This document shows positions 32,117 through 42,251 of a DNA stretch of 64,000 nucleotides, piece after piece. Under the pieces are notes generated by a model. That model made no database searches. It worked only from the letters and a program-made list of their open reading frames with translations, and had not been told where the DNA came from. The stretch is from Polychytrium aggregatum (lineage: Eukaryota; Chytridiomycota; Chytridiomycetes; Polychytriales), in contig NW_026516203.1 of the NCBI RefSeq assembly GCF_025602895.1, positions 1,240,001 to 1,304,000 of the forward strand, written 5' to 3'. Both the position numbers and the translations under genes were made by a program. Within the stretch, counting starts at the first letter, position 1; the number at the start of each line of letters is the position of its first letter.

Positions 32117-32938
32117 ATGAGCAACCCCCGCCCACTTCCGGAAGCCTTCCTCAAGACCTTCCGTGCCCCAGTGTTTACTGGGAAGAGCCGCTCCTCCTCG
32201 GTGGAGGACTGGCTGCAGCAACTCGAGGACTACCTCGATGCTGCCCAAGTCGCCCCCACCCACCACATCGTCGCCGCCAAGCTCTGCTTAAAGGACCAGG
32301 CGTACCGTTGGTACCGCCGCCAAGGGTTCGACGAGCAGAGCGAAGGTGTGTTTGACGACTTCAAGGACCGCCTCCGTCGCCGCTTCGGCAGCCCCAATGC
32401 TGAACTCATTGCCCGTGACAAGCTATACTCTCTCGTGCAGCGTGGTTCTGTGACCCGCTACATCGAGGAGTTTGAAGACCTCTCCTCCCAGATTGAGGAG
32501 CTGGGCTCTGCTGATGCGATGTACCTCTTCCAGAAGGGCCTCAAGCCCAAGATCAGAGAGTACATCGCCAGCAACCCTGATGCCCGCAAGTCCCTGGACG
32601 TGATGATGGACGTTGCCGAGAACCTCGACAACGTCCAGTACCATGGCCGCCAGTTCTACCCGCAGCTGGCAGGCGGCCATCGGTCTCATCACGTCCCAGC
32701 CCGTCCGCCTCGCCCGGCCCCGCCCGCAAGACCCATGCCTGAGCCCATGGACGTTGACGTCAACGCCATGGAGGCTCGTGGCCCTCCCCGCTCCCGGTTC
32801 CAGCAAGCTGCCACTGTCTCCCCCAAGGACAGACAGAAGCAGGAGGACCTCCGCCATGGTTCCTGCTTCTTCTGTCACCGACCGGGACACCAGGCCAAGG
32901 AGTGCCCCATGAAGTCGGGAAACGGCCGACCCTACTAG
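32117..32938 (+). CDS. B2 gag polyprotein (273 residues, intact)
   Basis: Uninterrupted version of the B gag: N-terminal MSNPRPLPEAF, capsid core with [17 protein letters not shown], a linker with [11 protein letters not shown], and a CCHC zinc knuckle [14 protein letters not shown] near the end. A longer in-frame start upstream (LDPASLADRL from about 32048) is possible if the TAG at 32045-32047 is bypassed. Confidence 0.93.
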   Translation: MSNPRPLPEAFLKTFRAPVFTGKSRSSSVEDWLQQLEDYLDAAQVAPTHHIVAAKLCLKDQAYRWYRRQGFDEQSEGVFDDFKDRLRRRFGSPNAELIARDKLYSLVQRGSVTRYIEEFEDLSSQIEELGSADAMYLFQKGLKPKIREYIASNPDARKSLDVMMDVAENLDNVQYHGRQFYPQLAGGHRSHHVPARPPRPAPPARPMPEPMDVDVNAMEARGPPRSRFQQAATVSPKDRQKQEDLRHGSCFFCHRPGHQAKECPMKSGNGRPY

Positions 32939-32960
32939 GTGGCTCTGGAGCCCTAGTAGG
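32917..32960 (+). promoter_or_regulatory. -1 ribosomal frameshift signal of B2
   Basis: Same heptamer and hairpin as in B1 (GGGAAAC 32917-32923, stem arms 32931-32939 and 32952-32960). E1 is inserted only 10 bp after the hairpin, so B2 pol is separated from its frameshift site. Confidence 0.7.
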
Positions 32961-32970
32961 AGACCAACGC

Positions 32971-33436
32971 TGTCACAGATCGCTCTGCCCGCCTAGCTGC
33001 ACCGTCGCACTTGTGTCACTGTTTGCGTCGCACACTTTCCTTTTCCTTTGTCCTGTGACGCCTTTCCTTTTTCCTTGCTCTCATGTTGCACACGCCGCTC
33101 TGTTTTCCCTGCATTTGTCATCGACCATGCATTAGTCAGACGCTGTGTCACCCGCATTTGTCAGCCACCGAGCATTTGTCAGACTTTCACATGTTTCTCC
33201 GGTTAGCCGTTGCTGCCTGGCTGCTGTCCCGCCGCCTCCGCTGCTTCGCCCCCGCTGCGGCAGGCTTCGCCTCCGGGACCGCCAGACAGATAAATAGCCC
33301 GCCTTCACCCGCTCATGTTTCTGGTCATCACCTTCGACCCCAGACACACTTGACTCTAGATCCTAGCCTCGCTAAGATCAATAAAACCCTTCTCTATCTT
33401 TTTCTTTTGATCTCCTCTTGATCCCGTGATCTGACA
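32971..33436 (+). repeat. E1 5' LTR (466 bp, TGTCACAG...CTGACA)
   Basis: TATA-like GATAAATAG near 33290 and AATAAA near 33381. U3 carries four GCATTTGTCA-type decamers at 33111, 33129 (GCATTAGTCA), 33154 and 33172. A 112-codon frame in it is not considered a gene. Confidence 0.97.
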
Positions 33437-34494
33437 TGGTAGCATCGGACGATCCCGCCGTCAATGCCTGTCTCCAGGCCCTTGAACAACTATCGCTCGA
33501 GGACCGCGCCCTGGTCCTCTCCGCCCTGACTGCCCAGCCGAATCTCCCCACGGTCCCTCCCGGTTTCAAGCGTCCCAAGATCCCGCTCCCCGACGCCTTC
33601 ACTGGCGAGCGTAAGGCTGCTGTCGTTGACGAGTTTGTCTTCTCAATGACCGAGTACATTGCCTTCCACAGTCTCGATGACGCCACCGCTGTCGCCACCG
33701 TCGCCATGAACCTCAAGGGCAAGGCCAAGACCTGGTGGCGCCTCTGGTCCCAGGGCAAGCAACTCGACAACCTGACCCCGGCCGCCGTCCTGTCCCTCGT
33801 CCGCGACACCTTCCTTCCGTCCACCTCGCTGCGCACCACCGAGGATGAGTTCGAAGCACTGCGCCACACCGGCTCCGTCGAGCAGTTCAACTCTCGCTTC
33901 CGCGATCTCCTCCTCGAGCTGCCCCACTTCAGCAACAACCGCCAGAACCTGCAGCGCTACCTCACCAAGCTCAAGCACAGGGTGCGCATCGAAGTCGAAT
34001 GGAAGCTTGACTCCAACACAGCCACCCTCGAAGATGCCATGGCCCTCGCCGAGCGATACGAGTCCATTATGGGTCAATCGCAACCCCTGATGCAGCAGCC
34101 CGCTCGCACTCAGTTCCGCGATCAACCCTTCCGCGAGCTCCAGTTCCAGCGACCTCCTCTCTTCCGCGCTCCACCTGGTCAGCCGCAGTTCCGCCCAATG
34201 GTCCGTCCTCCTCGTCCCGCCTTCCAGCCGACCCAGCCTCCCGCACGTGACCCCAACGCCATGGACCTCGACAACGTCGACATGCGCCCGATCAAGAAGC
34301 TCACCGACCGCGAGAAGGAGTACCTCCGCCGTAACGGAGGCTGCTTCCGCTGCCGCAAGTTCGGCCACATCGCCTCGCAGTGTCCCTTGAACCAGCCCCG
34401 CATCAACGCCATCGTCGAGACCGCCGACCAGGCCACCTTCTACGAAGATCAGGGAAACGACGAGGCGGCAACCCCTGGATACTACGACCTCTGA
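33436..34494 (+). CDS. E1 gag polyprotein (352 residues)
   Basis: Capsid/nucleocapsid protein. The ATG uses the last base of the LTR and the first two of the primer site, so MVAS is encoded by the primer site. The gag domain includes NLKGKAKTWWRLW and ends with a CCHC knuckle CFRCRKFGHIASQC (about 303-316). Slippery site at its 3' end. Confidence 0.93.
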   Translation: MVASDDPAVNACLQALEQLSLEDRALVLSALTAQPNLPTVPPGFKRPKIPLPDAFTGERKAAVVDEFVFSMTEYIAFHSLDDATAVATVAMNLKGKAKTWWRLWSQGKQLDNLTPAAVLSLVRDTFLPSTSLRTTEDEFEALRHTGSVEQFNSRFRDLLLELPHFSNNRQNLQRYLTKLKHRVRIEVEWKLDSNTATLEDAMALAERYESIMGQSQPLMQQPARTQFRDQPFRELQFQRPPLFRAPPGQPQFRPMVRPPRPAFQPTQPPARDPNAMDLDNVDMRPIKKLTDREKEYLRRNGGCFRCRKFGHIASQCPLNQPRINAIVETADQATFYEDQGNDEAATPGYYDL

Positions 34495-37400
34495 AGGACC
34501 CGGCGAGTTGCCGCCATCCGACTCCGACCCCCGACGCTGAACTATTGACTCTCGCCACCGGACCTCACCTGATCAACTCTCTCATCGACGAACCCCACCG
34601 CATTGCCGCCAACCACGGCAAGGGACTGCTTGTGATCGACGCCACCCTCAACGGCTCCCCGATCACCGTCCTCATCGACCCTGGTGCGACCAACTCGCAC
34701 ATCTCCGAGACCCTCGCCTCGACCCTCGACCTTCGAACCAAGACCACCGCCAACGCCGTCACGATGCCCAACGGCAAGTCCTTCCCGTCCTCCGTCACCG
34801 ATCCCGTCGACCTCACCATCCACGACTACCACGCCCGCATCAACCTCTTCACCGCGCCACTCACCTGGGACGTTATCCTCGGCAAGAACTGGCTCGACCA
34901 GACCAACCCCGAGATCGACTGGCCCTCCAACCGAATCAAGTTCTCGATCGACGGGAAGCACCACACTTGGACGGCATCGCGACCCGACACCGGAATGCCA
35001 CTCACGACCCTCGAACTCCGATCCCAGTACCACATGTCGACCCAGCAGATCAACGCACTGGCTTCGACTCCCGGCGCCGTGTATGTTTGTACTCTGAGCA
35101 GTGACTTGAATACAGTTGCTGTTGAACCCTACGACCCCGTTGCCCAACTTGCCCGTGTCCTCGAACCACTGACCCCCGAACACCGATCCATCATCGCAAA
35201 GTACCGCGATGCCTTCAACGAACTCAAGGAACTCCCGCCTCACCGACCCGGCATCGACATGAACATCCGACTCGACGACTCTGCCAAGCCAACCTGGTCG
35301 TCGCTCTACCAAATGTCGGCCGAAGAACTCGCTCGTCTCAAAGACGAACTCGACCGATTGCTCCGGATCGGCCACATCCGCAAGTCCGTCTCGCCCTTCG
35401 GCGCACCGATCTTCTGGGTCAAGCAGGGCGACAAGTTCCGACTCGTCTTTGACTTCCGCGCCCTCAACAAGATCACCGTCAAGGACCGCACCGCGCTGCC
35501 CAACATGCGCGAGATCATCGACCGCCTGTCCAAGTGCCGTGTCTTCTCCAAGCTCGACTTGCAACGCGGATTCCACCAGATCCGCATTGCCGACGCCGAC
35601 ACCCCCAAGACGGCCTTCAGGACCAAGTACGGCCACTTTGAGTGGCTTGTGATGCCCTTCGGCCTCGCCAACAGTCCCTCCGTGTTCCAAGCCGCGATGA
35701 ACGACATCTTCCGCGAGTTCATCGACGACTTTGTGTTCGTCTACATCGACGACATCCTGATCGCATCCGAGGACGAGGACCAGCACATCCGCCACATCGA
35801 ACTGGTCCTCGACAAGATCCACCGACACGGCTTCAAGATCCGACCCGAGAAGTGTTCGTTCTTCAACTCGACCGTCACCTATCTCGGCTTCATCATCGGC
35901 GAAGGACGCATCCAAGTGCATCCCTCGCGCATCGACGCCATCAAGAACTACCCGCGACCAACGACCGAACACGAACTCCGCAGCTTCCTCGGCTTGACCA
36001 ACACCATCATGAGCTTTGTCCCTGGCTACGCTGCCCTCGCCGGTCCACTCTCGACTCTGATCACCACCCGCTCCGCCAACTCGACCAAGTCCGTCGTCTG
36101 GGACGACAACGCCATCGCCGCCTTCGAGCAGCTCAAGTTGCTCTCGCCTCAGTCGCTGCACATGGTCAACCCGGACAAGGACATTCACCTCTTCACCGAC
36201 TGGTCCGAGTCAAGCGCATCGATTGGTGGATGGATCGGGCAGGACATGGACGGATCCGGCACGGTGCGCCCCATCGCTTTCAACTCGCAGAAACTGCACG
36301 GATCCGAACTCAACTACTCGCCCTACAACGGCGAGCTGCTGTCGATCACCCGCCACCTCGACAAGTTCAAGAACTACCTCGTCGGCCGCAAAGTCTTCCT
36401 CCACACCGACCAGAAGGCGCTCAAGCACATCCTCGACTCCAAGACCCTCAACAAGCGCCAACAGCGAGCCATCGACACGATGCTGGACTTTGACCTCGAG
36501 ATCCAGTGGATCCCCGGCTCGTGGAACAAGGTCGCCGACGTGCTCTCGCGCACACCGACAGCCATCTCCAAGGCCGTCCAAGTCTCGATCATCAACGCGA
36601 TTGTCAACCTCGGACCCCCGCCCGACGATCTCTTGGACACCATCCGCACTCAGTACAGCTCCGACCCGATCCTGTCAGCACTGATCTCGGTCCTCCGCGA
36701 CAACTCGACCGACGGACTCAAGCCGTGGATGAAGGCACAGCTGCACCGCTTCTCACTTCGACACGGGATTCTCTACTTCGACTCGACCCGCATCTGCATC
36801 CCCGGCAAGGACCTCCGCATCTCGATCATCAAGGACCACCACGACTCTGTCTGTGCAGCTCACCCCGGCACCAACACGCTCTACAAGGCCATCTCGACAC
36901 ACTACTACTGGCCCGCCATGTCCAAGGACATTGCCGAGTGGGTCTCGCACTGCGACATCTGCCAGCGAGCCAAGATCCGACGACAACAAGCATACGGTCA
37001 CTTCTCCCGGATCCCTGTGGCCACCCGCAAGATGGACACTGTCGCCCTCGACTTCATCCTCGGACTCCCGCCTGTCACGGACTCACTCTCGGGACGCACC
37101 TTCAACTCGATCACGATCTTTGTCGACTCCCTCACCAAGTACGTCGTCCTGGTTCCTGGCAACAAGACCGACTCGGCCGAAGACGTCGCCCGCCAGTACT
37201 TCCGCGATGTCTTTGTGCACTTTGGACTCGCCGGCACTTTCATCTCGGATCACGACACACGCTTCCGGTCGGCCTTCTGGACAGGACTTAACACTCTGCT
37301 CAAGACCGAACTCCGGATCGCCTTTGCCCACCACCACGAGGCCGCCGGACAAGTCGAACGCTTTGTGGCAACCGTCGCCGAGGCCATCCGCTGTTCGACT

Positions 37401-38189
37401 CTGGCCCTCGGCTCCCGCTGGATCGATCAAGTGCCATACATCCAGTTCGCGCTCAACTCACACAGCTCAGCTTCGACTGGACATTCGCCCTTCTTCCTGA
37501 TGCACGGTCAGCATCCTCGCACTCCTGCCAACACCGACATCATCGCCGAGTCCAACCCTGCAGCACAGTCGATCGAGGAGATGCAAGCGACTCTGGACTT
37601 GGTCTCGGACAACATCGGCAAGGCCCTGGACCGGGCCCTGTACTACGCCAACCGACATCGACGCGATATCAGCTATGACATTGGCGACCAAGTCCTGATC
37701 GACACGACCGCGTATCACTTCAGCACGGACGACGTCACACCCTCCAAGATGCGGATGCCGTACTTGGGACCCTTCAAGATCATCGAGAAGATCGGAACGA
37801 CTGGATATCGACTTCGACTCCCGAGGACCCTCCGATTTACAACCGAACTCCCCGCTTCCGCCCTCGTCCCCTACAACACACCATCGACCGACCAACTTGT
37901 GTTTGATGAACCCGGACCCAACCACAACGACGAATCAGTGTTCGAAGCGATCATTGGACACAGGATCAACCGACGACGTCGACTTCCTGGATATCGACAC
38001 GAGTTCTTGCTCCGCTGGCAGGGATACGACCCATCTTACGACTCGTGGGCACCACTGGCCGAACTCTTGGATGGAGGACTCGCAGATATCCACGACTTCC
38101 TCAGCCGCAACCGCAACCTTCCGGAAATGGACACACTGATCGACCTTTGCCAAGCACAAGTGCAACGCAACTCGGGATCGAAAAATTGA
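34380..38189 (+). CDS. E1 pol polyprotein (PR-RT-RNaseH-IN-chromodomain)
   Basis: In the -1 frame of gag, entered at 34452-34458. Numbered from 34380: protease LIDPGATNSH (about 98; Pro in place of Ser of DSG), reverse transcriptase VFDFRALN and VYIDDILIA (about 454-458), RNase H FTDWSESSASIGG (about 604; DWS in place of the usual DAS), integrase zinc finger (HPGTN to CDICQ, about 827-865), integrase core D (LDFILG), D (SDHDTRF), E (AAGQVERF), then an atypical chromodomain (HEFLLRWQGYDPSYDSWAP, about 1205-1225). Two residues differ from the other copies (LGPPPDD for LGPSPDD, KALDR for KAQDR). Confidence 0.93.
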   Translation: MSLEPAPHQRHRRDRRPGHLLRRSGKRRGGNPWILRPLKDPASCRHPTPTPDAELLTLATGPHLINSLIDEPHRIAANHGKGLLVIDATLNGSPITVLIDPGATNSHISETLASTLDLRTKTTANAVTMPNGKSFPSSVTDPVDLTIHDYHARINLFTAPLTWDVILGKNWLDQTNPEIDWPSNRIKFSIDGKHHTWTASRPDTGMPLTTLELRSQYHMSTQQINALASTPGAVYVCTLSSDLNTVAVEPYDPVAQLARVLEPLTPEHRSIIAKYRDAFNELKELPPHRPGIDMNIRLDDSAKPTWSSLYQMSAEELARLKDELDRLLRIGHIRKSVSPFGAPIFWVKQGDKFRLVFDFRALNKITVKDRTALPNMREIIDRLSKCRVFSKLDLQRGFHQIRIADADTPKTAFRTKYGHFEWLVMPFGLANSPSVFQAAMNDIFREFIDDFVFVYIDDILIASEDEDQHIRHIELVLDKIHRHGFKIRPEKCSFFNSTVTYLGFIIGEGRIQVHPSRIDAIKNYPRPTTEHELRSFLGLTNTIMSFVPGYAALAGPLSTLITTRSANSTKSVVWDDNAIAAFEQLKLLSPQSLHMVNPDKDIHLFTDWSESSASIGGWIGQDMDGSGTVRPIAFNSQKLHGSELNYSPYNGELLSITRHLDKFKNYLVGRKVFLHTDQKALKHILDSKTLNKRQQRAIDTMLDFDLEIQWIPGSWNKVADVLSRTPTAISKAVQVSIINAIVNLGPPPDDLLDTIRTQYSSDPILSALISVLRDNSTDGLKPWMKAQLHRFSLRHGILYFDSTRICIPGKDLRISIIKDHHDSVCAAHPGTNTLYKAISTHYYWPAMSKDIAEWVSHCDICQRAKIRRQQAYGHFSRIPVATRKMDTVALDFILGLPPVTDSLSGRTFNSITIFVDSLTKYVVLVPGNKTDSAEDVARQYFRDVFVHFGLAGTFISDHDTRFRSAFWTGLNTLLKTELRIAFAHHHEAAGQVERFVATVAEAIRCSTLALGSRWIDQVPYIQFALNSHSSASTGHSPFFLMHGQHPRTPANTDIIAESNPAAQSIEEMQATLDLVSDNIGKALDRALYYANRHRRDISYDIGDQVLIDTTAYHFSTDDVTPSKMRMPYLGPFKIIEKIGTTGYRLRLPRTLRFTTELPASALVPYNTPSTDQLVFDEPGPNHNDESVFEAIIGHRINRRRRLPGYRHEFLLRWQGYDPSYDSWAPLAELLDGGLADIHDFLSRNRNLPEMDTLIDLCQAQVQRNSGSKN
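34452..34515 (+). promoter_or_regulatory. -1 ribosomal frameshift signal of E1
   Basis: GGGAAAC (34452-34458) reads CAG GGA AAC in the gag frame. After a 5-nt spacer, GGCGGCAAC (34464-34472) pairs perfectly with GTTGCCGCC (34507-34515) around a 34-nt loop that contains the gag stop and could allow a pseudoknot. Confidence 0.75.
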
Positions 38190-38223
38190 TGGTTTGACTT
38201 GAGCACAATTTTTCTGGGGGGGA

Positions 38224-38689
38224 TGTCACAGATCGCTCTGCCCGCCTAGCTGCACCGTCGCACTTGTGTCACTGTTTGCGTCGCACACTTTCCTTTTCCT
38301 TTGTCCTGTGACGCCTTTCCTTTTTCCTTGCTCTCATGTTGCACACGCCGCTCTGTTTTCCCTGCATTTGTCATCGACCATGCATTAGTCAGACGCTGTG
38401 TCACCCGCATTTGTCAGCCACCGAGCATTTGTCAGACTTTCACATGTTTCTCCGGTTAGCCGTTGCTGCCTGGCTGCTGTCCCGCCGCCTCCGCTGCTTC
38501 GCCCCCGCTGCGGCAGGCTTCGCCTCCGGGACCGCCAGACAGATAAATAGCCCGCCTTCACCCGCTCATGTTTCTGGTCATCACCTTCGACCCCAGACAC
38601 ACTTGACTCTAGATCCTAGCCTCGCTAAGATCAATAAAACCCTTCTCTATCTTTTTCTTTTGATCTCCTCTTGATCCCGTGATCTGACA
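38224..38689 (+). repeat. E1 3' LTR (466 bp)
   Basis: No difference from the 5' LTR seen. Followed by the duplication AACGC. Confidence 0.97.
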
Positions 38690-38694
38690 AACGC

Positions 38695-41268
38695 CGTGGA
38701 TTGCTCAATGCAGTCCACGCGTCTCCAGAGGAAGTTCACCTCGCCCCCTCCCCCGAAGGAGAAACAAACCAAGTGTTGTGCGTCGTGCGAGAGGTGCATG
38801 GTGGCGCAAGCCGCCTGCCTCTCCACGAACGTGAAGAGAAAACCAAAATTGAAAACCAAAACAAAAAAGAAAATCAAGAACCCTTGAGGGACAGGACCGC
38901 CTGTGCCCTCACCCCTGTCAAGTCGTGTGTGTCGGATGCTTCCGACATGTGTCCGCAAGCCGTGGACGTCGTGTGCAATGGCGTGCTGACGCCGCAGGCC
39001 CCCGCAATGGCCGAACCCTATCCAAAATGTCCGAGTGGCCGTGATGAAGCCAACCAAGACCAAGTGTCGCCCGTTCCCCCAAGTCAAGTCATGGTGCAGG
39101 AGGCTGTGCAGGAGGACCATGAAGAGTCCCTGCTGTACCTCCCTGCCACCGTCCAAGGTCACACCGTCCGAATGATGGTGGACTCTGGAGCAAGCTGCAA
39201 CTTTGTCAGCAGACGCTTGCTCCAGGAGCTCAACATACATGCAACCAAGAAGAAGTCGCCGATGAGTGTGGCGCTTGCAGACGATCGTGTGCAGCAGTGC
39301 ACACACCAAGTGGTCCTGCGAGTGGCCCTCCATCCCAAGTACCATCCTGTCCTGTTGTTCCAAGTGATCGACACCAAGTTCGATGCCATCCTCGGCATGA
39401 GCTGGCTTGCTCGTGCCGAGCCGACTCCAGTCGTCGACTGGAAAGGCCGCACTGTCCGTGTTGGCCCTGACATTGTCCTGCAGGGCATGGCCTCACCCAA
39501 CATGCCACCTCTCCTCTCAGCCATGCAATTCAAGAGGCTGATCAAGAAGGACACGTCGTTCCTCTGTGTCGTGCGTGAGGTCGACGACACCGACCAAGCC
39601 GGTCCCGGTCCCCCGCCTGTGGTGACCAAGCTGCTCGACGAGTACAAGGACGTATTCCCCGACCAGTTGCCACAATGCCTGCCACCCCAACGCACCGTCG
39701 ATCATCGCATCGACATCGAACCAGGCTCGTCGCCTCCGTCAAGACCGACGTACCAACTGTCGCTGACGGAGATGGACGAACTCAAGCGCCAGTTGGATGA
39801 CCTCCTCGCCCATGGGTTCATCCGCCCGAGCCAGTCACCGTATGGTGCACCAGTGCTCTTTGTCAAGAAGAAAGAAGGTGATCTCAGGATGTGCGTCGAC
39901 TATCGCGCACTAAACAAACAGACCATCAAGAACACCTACCCGTTGCCCAGGATCGACGAGTTGATGGATCGTCTGAGTGGAGCAAAGGTCTTTAGCAAGA
40001 TAGACCTCCGCTCAGGCTACCATCAGATCCGCATCCACGAGGATGATGTCCACAAGACCGCCTTCAGGACTCGCTACGGACTGTACGAGTTCCTAGTGCT
40101 GCCGTTCGGATTGACGAACGCACCTGCCACGTTCATGCAGCTGATGAACGATGTGTTCCGCCAAGAGCTCGACAACTCTGTCATCGTGTACCTGGATGAT
40201 ATCCTTGTGTACAGCAAGGATGAAGCGACCCATGAAGGTCATGTCGCCCGCGTGCTGGCCAAGCTACGCGAGCACAAGTTGTATGCCAAACTGTCCAAGT
40301 GTGAGTTCTTCAAGAATCAAGTCCCGTTCCTGGGACACGTTGTCTCAGGAAGAGGAATCGAAGTCGACCCCGCCAAGGTCAAGTCTGTGGTCGAGTGGCC
40401 GCCGCTCGCATGCGTCTCTGACGTGCAGTCGTTTCTCGGTCTCGTCAACTACTACCGCCGATTCATCCCCGATCTGGCGCGCACTGCCGGTCCACTCACA
40501 GACCTACTCCGCAAAGAGTGCCCCTTCGTGTGGGACCACCCACAACGCCAAGCGTTCGAGACCCTCAAGCACGCCTTGACGAACGCTCCTGTCCTCGCTG
40601 TGTTCGACCCGAACACGGATGTCTCCGTGCACACCGACGCCTCCGACTTTGCGGTGGGAGCTGTTTTGATGCAGGAGGGAAGGCCCGTTGCCTTCGAGTC
40701 GCGCAAACTGTCCCAACACGAGATCAACTATCCCGTGCACGAGAAGGAGCAGCTTGCGATCATCTACGCGCTGCAGAAGTTCCGAGTGTACCTCCACGGT
40801 ACCGCCAAGCCCTTCAAGATTGTGACGGACCACCAGTCACTGCGTTACCTCGACACCAAGAAGAACCTGAGCCGACGCCAAGCGCGATGGATGGAGTTCC
40901 TCGCCGAGTACAACTACGAGGTTGTATACCAGAAAGGCAAACTCAATGTGGTGCCTGACGCACTGTCCCGACGCCCCGACTACCAATTGGCGTCACTGTA
41001 CGAGTCGACTGTCAGTGTCGACAACACGATGCTGGATGTTGTCCGAGACAACATCGCCAACGACAAACAGTTCGGAGAACTGTTCCGAAAGGTGTCTAAG
41101 CTCCCCAAGGACGACGAATCATCCGAGTACACAGTGCGTGATGGCCTGCTCCTCCTGAAGAAGGACAGCCGTGTCTGTGTGCCGGACATTCCGTCGTTGA
41201 AGACCAAGTTGCTCCAAGAGGTCCACGACTCGCCCCTCGCTGGACACTTTGGAGTCGAGAAGACATAC
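38695..41268 (+). CDS. B2 pol, first part (PR-RT-RNaseH, start of IN)
   Basis: Resumes directly after E1 (B2 pol would open at 32902). Contains protease, reverse transcriptase and RNase H as in B1, and is then broken in the integrase zinc finger (HFGVEKTY) by E2. Continues at 49993. Confidence 0.93.
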
Positions 41269-41734
41269 TGTCAGATCACGGGATCAAGAGGAGATCAAAA
41301 GAAAAAGATAGAGAAGGGTTTTATTGATCTTAGCGAGGCTAGGATCTAGAGTCAAGTGTGTCTGGGGTCGAAGGTGATGACCAGAAACATGAGCGGGTGA
41401 AGGCGGGCTATTTATCTGTCTGGCGGTCCCGGAGGCGAAGCCTGCCGCAGCGGGGGCGAAGCAGCGGAGGCGGCGGGACAGCAGCCAGGCAGCAACGGCT
41501 AACCGGAGAAACATGTGAAAGTCTGACAAATGCTCGGTGGCTGACAAATGCGGGTGACACAGCGTCTGACTAATGCATGGTCGATGACAAATGCAGGGAA
41601 AACAGAGCGGCGTGTGCAACATGAGAGCAAGGAAAAAGGAAAGGCGTCACAGGACAAAGGAAAAGGAAAGTGTGCGACGCAAACAGTGACACAAGTGCGA
41701 CGGTGCAGCTAGGCGGGCAGAGCGATCTGTGACA
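41269..41734 (-). repeat. E2 3' LTR
   Basis: 466 bp, minus orientation, same sequence as other E LTRs. Confidence 0.97.
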
Positions 41735-41768
41735 TCCCCCCCAGAAAAATTGTGCTCAAGTCAAACCA

Positions 41769-42251
41769 TCAATTTTTCGATCCCGAGTTGCGTTGCACTT
41801 GTGCTTGGCAAAGGTCGATCAGTGTGTCCATTTCCGGAAGGTTGCGGTTGCGGCTGAGGAAGTCGTGGATATCTGCGAGTCCTCCATCCAAGAGTTCGGC
41901 CAGTGGTGCCCACGAGTCGTAAGATGGGTCGTATCCCTGCCAGCGGAGCAAGAACTCGTGTCGATATCCAGGAAGTCGACGTCGTCGGTTGATCCTGTGT
42001 CCAATGATCGCTTCGAACACTGATTCGTCGTTGTGGTTGGGTCCGGGTTCATCAAACACAAGTTGGTCGGTCGATGGTGTGTTGTAGGGGACGAGGGCGG
42101 AAGCGGGGAGTTCGGTTGTAAATCGGAGGGTCCTCGGGAGTCGAAGTCGATATCCAGTCGTTCCGATCTTCTCGATGATCTTGAAGGGTCCCAAGTACGG
42201 CATCCGCATCTTGGAGGGTGTGACGTCGTCCGTGCTGAAGTGATACGCGGT
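41769..42251 (-). pseudogene. E2 pol, C-terminal fragment (chromodomain end)
   Basis: The last about 160 pol codons, including the chromodomain. Split from the integrase by E3, which inserted with duplication GCGGT. Confidence 0.93.

Larger units (their letters stand above)
32971..38689 (+). mobile_element. Element E1: intact chromovirus, 5719 bp
   Basis: Two 466-bp LTRs, gag and pol open. Inserted in B2 between gag and pol with duplication AACGC (32966-32970 and 38690-38694). The purine tract CTGGGGGGGA precedes the 3' LTR. Confidence 0.97.

Noticed and set aside
33083-33421. 112-codon frame present in all nine E LTRs, and a 71-codon frame on the other strand
   Set aside because: It lies in the LTR promoter and leader, has no protein-like features, and is identical only because the LTRs are.
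34542-36188. 548-codon minus-strand frame opposite E1 pol (also opposite E3 and E4)
   Set aside because: It is an antisense shadow of the conserved pol frame, rich in Val/Glu/Gly/Asp, and repeats only because the element repeats.
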